Assembly (NCBI GenBank): GCA_008802785.1
Contig: VUYT01000036.1
Coordinates: forward strand, 1-64,000
Source: Symmetrospora coprosmae
Lineage: Eukaryota > Basidiomycota > Cystobasidiomycetes > Symmetrosporaceae
DNA length: 64,000 bases
Reading direction: 5' to 3'
This document shows positions 37,901 to 47,719 of the stretch, one piece after another (positions within the stretch are counted from its first letter, which is position 1; every line of letters starts with the position of its first letter). The notes under the pieces are model-generated. The model was not told the DNA's origin. It ran no database searches and was given only the letters and a program-made list of their open reading frames with translations. Position numbers and translations under genes: made by a program.

Positions 37901-38880
37901 ATGTGAGTTGCATATCTGCCCAACTGCGATTTCGCGGATTTGCTCTAGACGATTCGAGCGCTGACATGATGACTTTCAACCAGGCCCTCCTGCTGTCGCC
38001 AAAGGACGACTCGATTCGCTACAACATCAGTCTGATACAGCAGAAAGGGCTCGAGACGCTGCAGACTCTGCCGCCGGCCAAGAGGCGTGTGTCTGAGATT
38101 CGGGTAGCCCTGGCAGATGCTGAAGCTGCTCAAGAGTGAGCTACATTTGGCCATACACTGCTGTGTCATATTAAGTGCACGTCCACTCATCTTCTGCTCG
38201 CCACCAGGACGTTCGCCGCTTTGGCCAGCAACAAGGGCGCAAATCTCGCCTACAGTGTCGACGTTGCAGACCAGCGCCGACGTTACGGAGAGTCTCTTCT
38301 CAAGCGTGCGGCGGCCACCATCACCGAACAGGAGGAATGGGAGCAGGGCGAGCAAAACAAGATTGAGATGGCAAAGCGGGATCGCGAGGCCGAGCGGGCA
38401 CGACAGGCCGAGGTCGAGCGGGTCAAGCGCGAAGAGGCGCGCCGGCAGGCCGAGGAGCTCGCGGCGCAGCGCAAGCAGATGATGGAGGACTCGAGGAGCT
38501 GGTACGTCAAGCCTGTATCGGAGCCGGAGCTCAGCGATGCCGAGGAGGGCGGCGCGGCCAAAGGCAAGAAGGGCAAAAGCAAAGGGCGCAAGAAGAAGGG
38601 AGATGCAGACGATGGGATTGTCCCCGACGGCGAGGGCGAGGAAATCGTCAAGCCAAAGAAGCGCAAGAAGGCCGCGCCGGGTGAGGGCAAGCGGAAGAAG
38701 AAGGTGCAGAAGGACGCCAGCGAGGATGAGGGTGGCAACGCGTCTGCCGGAGCTGGAGATGGCTCGGACATTGGCAATGGTGGTTCCGGGGCGAGCGATT
38801 CTGGGCCAAGACGACCCAACAAGCGGAAGAAGCAGTTCAGGACGAAGGATATCATCTCGGATTCGGATGATTCGGAGTAG
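34992..38880 (+). CDS. CTR9: Paf1 complex TPR subunit Ctr9
   Basis: Five exons (34992-35532, 35627-37108, 37181-37902, 37984-38135, 38208-38880) give 1189 residues; introns are 94, 72, 81 and 72 nt. The start MEDGSTQHPSNNDAEGG leads to RIIEVPLQTSELLEINLDEL, the usual Ctr9 opening. Tetratricopeptide repeats fill residues about 60-960 (ANLYLLKGQFDEAFRMYEFI, NPGFLPDPRIGIGLCFWNLG, KGDFTSAVNTFENVLRKQPR, NIGLCHFLRDEYERAIEML). The tail is a long charged helix (KREEARRQAEELAAQRKQMM) then Lys/Glu/Ser-rich sequence ending DIISDSDDSE, as in other Ctr9 proteins. It scaffolds Paf1C on elongating RNA polymerase II. A His/Asn/Gly-rich loop near residue 590 looks lineage-specific. Intron 3 is a stop-free multiple of three. 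Confidence 0.96.
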
Positions 38881-39546
38881 ATGGAGACGGTGTGCGAGTC
38901 GATTGTCGTCAATGCATCTGCATTCTCTGGCCGATCGAATTCACTGCATCCGCTCAGCAGAACACGCCATCGACAACGTCTGGTCGTCCGCTAGGAACAC
39001 GCCGATTTCAGGTCACGCGCACACAATCTGGCAGACTGCTGCACACGCCGGCGACTTCTTTGCCTCACTCCAGTATCGCGTACGTTCAGGCAGACGGCAT
39101 AGTCACTGTGTCCGCTGCCCATCTTCTGCACGGTCGCGCCTTGCTTCGCACATTCCCTCTCGAACGTTCGATGACGCTGGTCCTGACGCCATTGAGCAGA
39201 CTGACGAGCAGACACTAAGGTCTTAGCGAGCAACCCAGCGAGCAGGCGCTTGCAAGAGTAACGCAGCTTGCAGGCACCACGTCATCTTTTCGATCAACAT
39301 GCTATAGCAAAACAAGCTTTCGACCTGCGCAGCTAAGCGAGCCTGCGTTTGCTTACTGATTGCAGCCCTCATCTTCCACGGCCATGGAATATGTAGCCGA
39401 GTACAAAAGCAGCAAGGGCGGACTGCATCACTCTCTCCTTTCTTCAGCTCATCTAGCTCCTTCTCCCTGCGGTCGCCCCCTGACTGACTGACTGACGATC
39501 TGCCTGGCTGCACGCACCAACCCTGACTCACCGAGCTGTAGCCAGC
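38881..39546. other. Gene-poor stretch after CTR9
   Basis: About 670 bases without a supported gene. A (CTGA)n run lies at 39480-39496. A plus-strand frame at 38892-39218 (108 residues) has no recognisable domain or splice partner. Confidence 0.45.
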
Positions 39547-40142
39547 ATGCCCGAGCCAAGGTCCATCAGCAAGTCTTCCAGGCTGCAAATGACACGTCTG
39601 CCGCTGAGACAGCTGCGCCGACTCACCCCATCCGCCCACCACCCGAACTATCTCTTGATTGGAGAAGAGGCGCGAGGTCCCATCGATCTCCTCACTGGTC
39701 AGCGACGTCTTGGTCAATAAGCCGTTGACCGTCGATTCCCTTTCCTCGATCTGTGGTGCGTCATCTACAAGCACCCTGATTGGTGGATTGTGGTCCACAT
39801 CATCGTTTTCGTCTACTGGATCCACATCTTGCGACCGAAATACGTCGTCATCGCAGCAGCTAAACTTGCTGGCTTGATGGAGAGGGAGATTTTCGCGAGC
39901 GTTTTTAAGGCAGGCGATCTTGCATCACTGCAGAACAAGCTCAATACATACTTTCGAAACGAGTCCGACATCTTCGACTCTGCTTTCCTCGCTTCGATAC
40001 TTGAAGATGCTCTGTCTTGCTCCGCAATCGACAGCCAGGCACATATCACAGGCAATAGCCAGAAGGCCAAGAAGGCGTGAGAGAAGACCGCTGAGGACAG
40101 AGAAGCGAGGGCGGTGCTCATACGGGTCTTGGTAGAGTACAC
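39547..40142 (+). pseudogene. Truncated relative of the 1101-residue orphan gene
   Basis: From about 39640 to 40132 the plus strand encodes a close relative of roughly residues 505-666 of the orphan protein at 50669-53974 (shared pieces: VHIIVxVYWIHILRPKYVVI, REIFxSVFK, SDxFDSAFLASILED, ITGNSxKAKKA). The first 90 bases from the ATG at 39547 are not clearly related. Similarity stops abruptly after VLVE. The copy is a fragment and interrupted, so it cannot make the full protein. Its presence shows that this sequence has been duplicated within about 12 kb, in inverted orientation. Confidence 0.8.
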
Positions 40143-40237
40143 CGTATGCGTTCCGCTGGTTGTTCATCTGTAACGGGCCATTCTCGCTCCAGTCTCTGAC
40201 AAGGAGCACCGAGAGGAACACCGAATCAACGCAGGAG

Positions 40238-40914
40238 ATGCTGCACAAGACGGAGAACCTCGAGGTGAAGTGTCATAGTGAGGTGTGATAGGTATGCCGA
40301 AAATCCGTGCGCTAACGCGGTGCCATCTGCAGACGGCTCTAAATAAGTTAGCGGGCTTTGACAGCGAGAGCCGCGAGGTTTGTCTCCGCCTTTCAAGCGT
40401 ATCCGAGTGCTCATGGCTAACTGGTATGCCAATCTTTCCGCAGCTTATAGAGGACCTGTATTGCCGGACCGAGGACGTCATGGTAAGCTGTTTGTCGGCG
40501 ACCGTCAGTGGTGTGTCTGCATCTGCTACTGATATGCTGTGTTGCGAACAACTAGTCGTCCACGATCGCCGACGAGCACTACCATCAAGTGGTGCGGATG
40601 CTGGACAGGCTGTCCACGGACCTCAGCCAGGTCAAGCTCTACACGCGGCGCAGCCTGACTGGAGACAAGAGGCGACCTTTTTCGCAAAGTGACGTACAAG
40701 CGTTGATCGCAGATGCACTCGAGGTTGGTTGGGAGTGCTCTTCCAGCGATTGAGGTGGTTGAGCTGACACCCGCTTGCTCGTCAGGTCAGGCACAAGACA
40801 ACAAAGGGGAGGCTGGGCTGGGCGGCTTATGAGATCTTCGCGACGCTCGCTCGTGACTGCAGTGACGAGGAGAACAACCATTACCTTCCTTCCTTTCTGG
40901 ACAGCAACGGTTGA
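40238..40914 (+). CDS. Small unrecognised five-exon gene
   Basis: Five short exons (40238-40264, 40333-40377, 40444-40482, 40556-40723, 40786-40914) join with every junction in phase 0 and give 135 residues to a stop. Introns are 68, 66, 73 and 62 nt with proper GT...AG ends. The product begins MLHKTENLETALNKLAGFD and continues LIEDLYCRTEDVM, ADEHYHQVVRMLDRLSTDL, KLYTRRSLTGDKRRPFSQSD and GRLGWAAYEIFATLARD. It is helical, charged and without membrane spans. No family is recognised. An acceptor-like AACGCAG just before the first exon leaves open that earlier exons exist or were displaced by the adjacent fragment. Coding is supported by splice consistency and composition, not homology. Confidence 0.5.
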
Positions 40915-41893
40915 CGGTGAGGACAACGACGGCGAGAAGAGCGTCACAAATAGCGGAATGGCTGACAGTCTGTTTTATATCTCGCACAATCACAACCCGA
41001 CGCCCAACGATGTGTTTGACGCATACGATCTGAGCATCGGTTCCGGTGCACGGCGAACTTCGCTGTCCGGCTCGGCATCAAGCCGATGTCGTAGGAGCTT
41101 GGTTCGAAGGTGGAGGTGTTCTGAGCAGGATGTCCAGGCGCAGGGCAGGTGGCGGGTTCTGGGGTGACGATGGTGTGGTCTCACAGTGCACCGAGGATGC
41201 ACTTGGCTGCTCAGCCATTTAGCATTGAGAGCGCGTCAGAGAGTATGGAACATCCGGGGTGCCGTAGAGGCCCATCCTCGATAGACACAGAGACCGTTTC
41301 GAATTCGTGGCACCGCCAACGAGGATGTTGTTGATGGAATGTATATTTTGGCGGCGAGGAGGAGACGCTTCAGCACGGAATGCAGCAGCACAGGATCGCG
41401 ATGCGCCAGCTTGACAAAACGGCTGACGAATTCCATTTCCCGACCCGAGCGTGACGGCCTTACAGATGGCCAGGTACCCTGACGGGGCGGTCTGCCACCA
41501 GGCGAGCCCTGCCATCGGGAGCCATACGAGGTCGAATTCACCCTTGCGGTCTGTTTTAGTGCACCGCCTGATGAATCGCAAGGAAAAGGCAGACAACGGC
41601 ATGATGGCATTGCCTTTGACCTGTAATGGCGTTGACCAAGTGTTGTCAAGGCAGATCTTCGTGGAGCTGCCGTGAAAGCGAGTGCACGCTGTACTATATA
41701 CACCGCGACTGCTCGCTAGGAATGTGTTTGCATCTGGCGCAGATACTGGAACGAGTGGATTTAGTTCGGCTCCCAGGGGCGTGGTCTACATGGACGTGGC
41801 GGAATAGGACAGGTGGACAATAAGCAAGGAAGCATGGCAGGAGAGCGACGCTGAGCGAGTAACCTTTCGAGGAATTCTTTGATCGCGACCGTT
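40915..41893. other. Gene-poor stretch before the kinase stop
   Basis: About 980 bases. Overlapping frames on both strands (for example minus 41236-41703) show no recognisable domain. It may include 3' UTRs of both neighbours. Confidence 0.4.
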
Positions 41894-44800
41894 CTAGCTG
41901 CGGGAGAACTTGAATAGCCTCCCAAACTTGGCTTTCGATGGCTGAGGAGTTGCAGGCGTGCTGCTTGCGCTGACGCTCTGCGCAGGTTCCATCGGCGGGG
42001 GTAGAGGCTCGCGGATGATCTGTGCCGAAGCCGAAGCTGCGAACGTCTCCGGCCTGAGCGTCGATGCAGTGGCTGGTGGCGAATCTCGGTGCTCGTTGAC
42101 GTCCTTGGTGCGCTCATCGATGACGTGCAGAGGCGAGCGCAATCCTCCCATCGCGCCACCGCCGGTTGCGGGTGACGTGATGGGCGAGCGTCCATCGAAC
42201 GACGTAGTGCTCGAGAAGGACGATGTAGGCGTGTAGCACTGACGCGAAGGCGATGACCCGGCAATGGAGCTGGAGGATACCGATGACCGCTGGCCGCGGC
42301 CTGAACGAGTCAGGCCTGCTGCTGCCGAGACAGCGACTGCACCAATGGGCGAAGCGACTGAGGTGCTGGTTCTGTCGACGCTGACACCCCTGCCTTGAGC
42401 ATGTTGTTCCTTCTTCAGCTTGTCGAGTCTCTCGCGCCTGCTGCCTGTGCTGGCCCAGTGCGTGGTGGCGCCTCCGCCATCCTCGGACCACGATCCTGCC
42501 GACCCAACAGAGCCAAAGCTCGACACGCCGGCTGATCCAGTCGCATTGAATGCGCCATGCTGCATCTTGGCCGGAGCAGATGCGGTCGGATTGCTCGGTC
42601 CACCACCGGTAAGAGCCACGTCGCGCTCACGCGCCCGCTGCTGGAAAGCCTGAAGATCCTGGTTGCCATTCGCGAAGGCACCCTTGAAGCGGTCAGAGAA
42701 GCGCGACTTTGTCGGACGTGCTAGCTTGTCCTTGTCCTTCTGAGCCACCGAGTCTGGCGAGAACGAGTGGGACGTCGAGATGGGCGGCGGTTTGGTCGTT
42801 TTGCTGATCTCTCTGGCAAATGCCTGGATGTGCTGGCTTGTCTCAACGAGGTGGATCTCGGGGCTTGTCGATCCGCTGTCGAGACCTTCAACAGCAGGAC
42901 TGGTCTGATCTGGTTCCGCCTCGCCCGGCGCTGTGATACCGTCTGCTGCATGTGTTGCTGCCTTGGCTTTCCTAGCGCCGCGCTTTCTTCGCTTGTGCCT
43001 TTCCTTGCGCTCTTTCTCTTCCTTCTCTTCGAGTGTTTCAGCAGTCTCCCCATCTTCGAGTGCATCTGCTTGGCCCGCTACCTCTGGTGGCGTATCGCAT
43101 TCGCCGGCGCTGTTGCCGACCTGCAAGTGCTGCACCTTCGTCTCGAGCCTCTCCATCTGATCCGCCAATACTCTCGCCAGGCTCTCCTGGCCGCTCTGTT
43201 GATGAGCCTGCAAACCGACACTGGCGAGTTCCTCCACGAGGTCATTCGGCAAACCCGAGTGCTTCGGAGGTTTCCTCGACGGTGACGCCTCAAGATCTTC
43301 CCTGTTGAGCTGAACGCTGTGTCTAGGCGATCGGGCCTGCGGCGAGTTGTACAGGCTCTTCGTGTCGACCAGGCGCGGGGACTGGCGAACGCTGGCGACG
43401 AGCTGCACGGTTGCGTCCGAGATGCTAGCCCGGCGGCTCCCTTCGCCCATGTAGCGGACGAGCTTGCTTGCCCACCTGCCAAACTCGCCAGCCGTGACGC
43501 GGGTGCCCGGGTGCTCCTCCATATCCGTAAACACACGCGTGGCGAGAAATGTGGCGATCTCGTTGCCGATGCCTTGGAAGCGCGTCTCGAGAAACTTCGC
43601 GCGGTCCCGCGAGAACGCGGAGTAATCCGGGTCGTCTAACGTGGGATCCGCCCAGGGGCACCGGTGAAAGAGCAAGTTCAACAATACAATACCCAATGAC
43701 CACACGTCTGCTCCCTTCGGCTCGTAAGTCGGTGCGATATTGTTTCGGCATTCTGTATAGCGTGCAGTTAGAGGCCGTCAGCGTCAGTGGCCTAGCAATG
43801 CCAGTGCACAAGGCACGCACCATATGCCATGTAGGGTTTGGAGCCGCAATCAAAGTCTTCGCACTTGGTCTCCGAAGTTCCCAAGCCCCAGTCAGTGATC
43901 TTGATGCTGACTTTACCGCCCGCACCCAGTTCCGCGCGATTGTCGACAATGATAATGTTCTCGGGCTTGATGTCCCGGTGGCTTACGCCGGCATCGTGGC
44001 AAGCTTGCAGAGCTTCGCACATCTGCGTAAACATGCGGCTGATAAGGCGCAAGCGGCGACGCGAGAGCAGAGCCGTATCGACTGTAGCAGAGAGCAGCGA
44101 TGGCGAGGGAGGCGTTGCTTCTTTCGATGCTTGATCGAAGGGCAAGTCGTGGGGAGATTGGCCCAGAGGTGGGCTATGCGCTGCCGAGGTTGTCCCTGTG
44201 TGCTGCCAGGCCTTGTGTAGGATGGCACTGGGAATGGCCGCACGAGAGCTGAGACGCGACGGCGCACGCGATGGGTCCTGCTCGATGCCTTCGACGTCGC
44301 GAGCTTGCTCCAACCAGAAGAACAGATCTTGTCCTGGGCAGTACTCAAGAACGAGGAACAGCCAGACGGGCGTCTCCATGGCCTGCAGAGGCGAGCTCTT
44401 CGTCAGCCCAGCTGGTTATTCAAGCACGAACGGAAAGTACGGGACTGACCTTGTGAAGCGCAACTACATTAGGATGCTCTGGCAGCTGCCGATGCAGTGT
44501 CGCCTCAAATTTCTGGACTGTGATCTGTTCTTCGCTGAGGTTGCGCTTGCTAAGACACTTGAGGGCGAACTCGCGTCCGTAGACAATCTGCTGGCTCTTT
44601 GAGATGTAGGATTCGTCGTCTCCGTTGGGTAGATCGTCTTCCGAGTGATCGTAGAGCACCTCCTTGACGAGATAGACTATGGCGTAGCTTCCGTATCCGC
44701 TGCGGATGGAATCACGGAGAGCGGTAAGCGAGTGGAATACGATCATGGGGAGGCGATCCTCGCACTCACAGCTGTCGGATGATCTCGTATTGGATGCCAT

Positions 44801-46625
44801 CGTCTGGGATCCTGATCCCGCCCTCGGCATTCCCGTCGAGCGCGTCCACAATGGGATAACTTTGCAATCGGAGACCGATACCTAGCCGATCGCCCTCTTG
44901 CAGAGTGTTGAGGTCCTGTTCGGTCCAGCACGTATCTTCCTCGAGGTTCTGGAGATGGCGCTGTTCATCCTCCTGCTTGACGTGGTCAGGAAAGAGGGCG
45001 ACATCTCGGCGATCGACAAATGTCCTCTCGGCAAACTCGTCGTCATCATCGCCGTTCACGTTGCCGTTGAAGCTGATGCCGCCGGGTATGGGAAGCGGAG
45101 AGGACATGTACGTGCCGGCCAATTGCGATGGATGTTCGCCCTCGGGCGACATGAACATATCCAGACCGTTGCCTGCGACCGGTGTAAAGCCGAATGGACG
45201 GGCCGTGGCCAGGCCGGGTAGGAACGACTCCTTCCTGCGAGGTGTAGGCGAACTGGATGTACCGTCCCCGCTTCTCAATGTCGGCGAGAGGAAATGGTGA
45301 TCCTCAAAGCTGGGGATGTCTTCGAGGTCGTCCTCGTGCCAGGGGCGATCTTCGATATCGCTGAAACCTGTCAGGGATTCTGTCCGACTCAGGGTGCCGG
45401 AACCATTGACGCTGAGGTTCTCGTCGAGCGAGCCTGCGCGAGAGTGGCCGCGGAGGGACGGTGAGCGGACGCGTGTGACGTGGTTGACGCCTTCGAGGAA
45501 GCTCTGCAACGTCACAACGGAGGGGCGCCGCGAAGGGTGGCGGGAGGAGGTGGTGGAACTGCCAAACCCGCTCCACTGGGCGGTGGAGGAGCCTGGCGCG
45601 AGGGACGATGATGCGGCAGAGACTACCGAAGCTGCACGCGAGCTCTCACCCGTCTGCGACCGGTGCGGGTTCGATGGACGTCGGAAGTTTGAGCTTTCTG
45701 GCAAGTGGACAGACGAGGAAGCTACAGAGCCATCCGGGCTGGACGGTCGAGGGGAAGTCGATGTCGCGCGGAAGGTGGTGCCGAAGTTGACAAGATTGGA
45801 TGCAGACTGCGTGTGGAACGAGAAGCTTGGGCGACCTGCATAGGCGTTAGGTGGCGCATTGTACAGCGCGGTCGTCTTGGGCGAGGGTGCCCATCGGCCT
45901 TTGGAGTGCAGCGTTTGCGGGGAGGTGAGAAGGGAAGTGGGGTGGATCGAGGCAGCTTCGAACAGGGCGGAGTTCGAGAGAGATTGGTGCTGCGTGTAGT
46001 GGGTCGACGAGGAGGGCGGAGAGTAGAGGAGGGTGGAAGTGGCATTTGGCGAGGCTGGGGGCGGGAGCAGGCTAGTCGCCGAGGTCGCAGGTGACTGGTA
46101 CACGGCAGGCGGGGACGGTCTCGGGCTGATGGTAGGGGAAGGACCCGCTGATCCGGTCGAGCTGGGAAAGGATGTCGACACAGGTGTTTGCAGAGTAGGT
46201 GTCGCCCCTGACTGCGGCTGGGCGAACTGCAGACGAGCCAGCTGTGCCGGCTTCGGGGGAACGGCCTGCCCGCTGACCGGCGGATGAGCCTGGTGTGTAA
46301 TGGCTACATGAGTCGATGACGACGACGAAGATGACGACGAGGCTGATGTTCCCTTTGCAGGCGGATAATGCCGAGGGTAGTGACGGGGAGAGCTTGACGG
46401 TGACGGCGCATGTGAGGCCGTCGAGGACGACGCTGGAGGGCCTCTGTGCGGCGAGGCGGCGCCGTTGCGAGCATGGTGCTGCGGTTGAGCAGGATAGCGA
46501 GACTGCACCTGGCGGCGGGTGTCTACATCGCTACTGCCCGAGTTGGGCATGTCCGGTACACCGACTAAGCGTTGCTGCCGGGCAGCGGGGCTCGGAGGTG
46601 GCGACACGGCAAGGGTTGCGAGCAT
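41894..46625 (-). CDS. KSP1/RAN1-type Ser/Thr protein kinase with very long tails
   Basis: Four exons (44770-46625, 44450-44699, 43821-44382, 41894-43752) give 1508 residues; introns are 70, 67 and 68 nt. The first about 600 residues are Ser/Pro-rich and end in EEDTCWTEQDLNTLQEGDRL. The kinase domain starts near residue 610: IIRQLGYGSYAIVYLVKEVL, ATP lysine in EFALKCLSK, LFLVLEYCPGQDLFFWLEQA, then an insert of about 80 residues rich in Ser/Pro. The catalytic loop HRDIKPENI is at about residue 838. The magnesium motif reads DWG (ITDWGLGTSE) in place of DFG. The C-lobe is ADVWSLGIVLLNLLFHRCPW. The last 530 residues are Ser-rich with a Lys/Arg cluster KERHKRRKRGARKAK. The layout fits the Ksp1/Ran1 group, which links nutrients and growth. 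Substrates are unknown. Confidence 0.88.
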
Positions 46626-47719
46626 TCACGGTACACCCAGGCCGGCTCACCAGCAGCGAAGACCTGCTAGAGATCTCTGCTCCCTGGAGCTGCCTTCGCT
46701 GTGGCTGTCGTGCTCCTTCCACGGTCCTGCCTGGCCCCGCAGCCAAACACTAGCGCGTGTGTGTGGGTGCGTGGGTGGGTCGGACGGACGGCGTGTTCAG
46801 CGTACGTTCGAGCAGCTTCGACGGGTCCGGTGACTGGCGCCTCGTGAATGCAGGGCTAGGCGATGAGCAGCTGTCGAATGTATGCCTCTTGTGTGTGCAG
46901 GGGATGCAGCGGGCGTGCACCTCCTCGTCTCGTCTCGTCTCGTCGTGTGCGCTTGCTTGTCTTCATGCGCAGGCTGCAGCTAGCTGCACATCACCACGCG
47001 GAAGCCAGGGAGGGGAACGAAGCTGGGTCGCTTGCTGCTGGCTGGGAGCAGAAGAGCGACTACTGTCAGTCCATGTATTGGAGCTGGAGCACCTCAGAGC
47101 AGCTGCGTGCTTGATTGCTTGCTGTCCTGTCTATCCTCCCTCCACTCACCCGGCTGACACCGCACGGCGCTTTCTTCGAAGCTGGCCCTTTCGGAGCGGA
47201 TGACGCTATCGCTGACCGTATCCGTGTCCGTCCGTGTCCCTGCCCCGTTGTGTGCACCACCTGCACAGGAGCATCCACGGTGTGTCCCTGTCCCTGTCCC
47301 TGTCCCCCTTGCGCTTCTCCCTCTCTCAGTCTGGGTATACCGGATGGCTGCAACGACGTCGAGCGGAGGGAGAGAGAGATAGACGGACGGGGCAAGGGCC
47401 GGGCGAGCCGGTGCGGGGTCCAAGAGAGTCGGCCTGTATAGAGGGCACGGCAGGACTTATCGCAGCAAGGGACATGGGCAGTACACGGGCACCAGCTGGG
47501 TGTTACTGCTGCTGCTGCTGCTGCTGCTCGCTGCAACAATGACGCTGCAAGACCGCTCCTCTCCTCGGCGCTCCCCCCCCCCGTTCAACCGCCGACGGCA
47601 TCTGTGTGATGAGGAGACACGTGACACCTAGCCAAGAGGGGCGCATCCCGCATCCTCGAGGAGGAAAAGCGATGACGGCAAGCAGGTGACAACTACTGAC
47701 ACGGCTGCTGTGCTAAATA
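46626..47719. other. Intergenic with low-complexity sequence
   Basis: About 1.1 kb. It has (TCGTC)n near 46925-46950, (TGTCCC)n near 47280-47312, a (CTG)n run at 47508-47530 and a C-run near 47573. It presumably holds the kinase promoter and the 3' flank of the coiled-coil gene. No gene is seen. Confidence 0.5.

Noticed and set aside
41236-41703. A 155-residue minus-strand frame with a partly coding-like middle (FVSRFVKLAHRDPVLLHSVL)
   Set aside because: No homologue recognised, no splice partner, and competing frames on both strands; left as unsupported.
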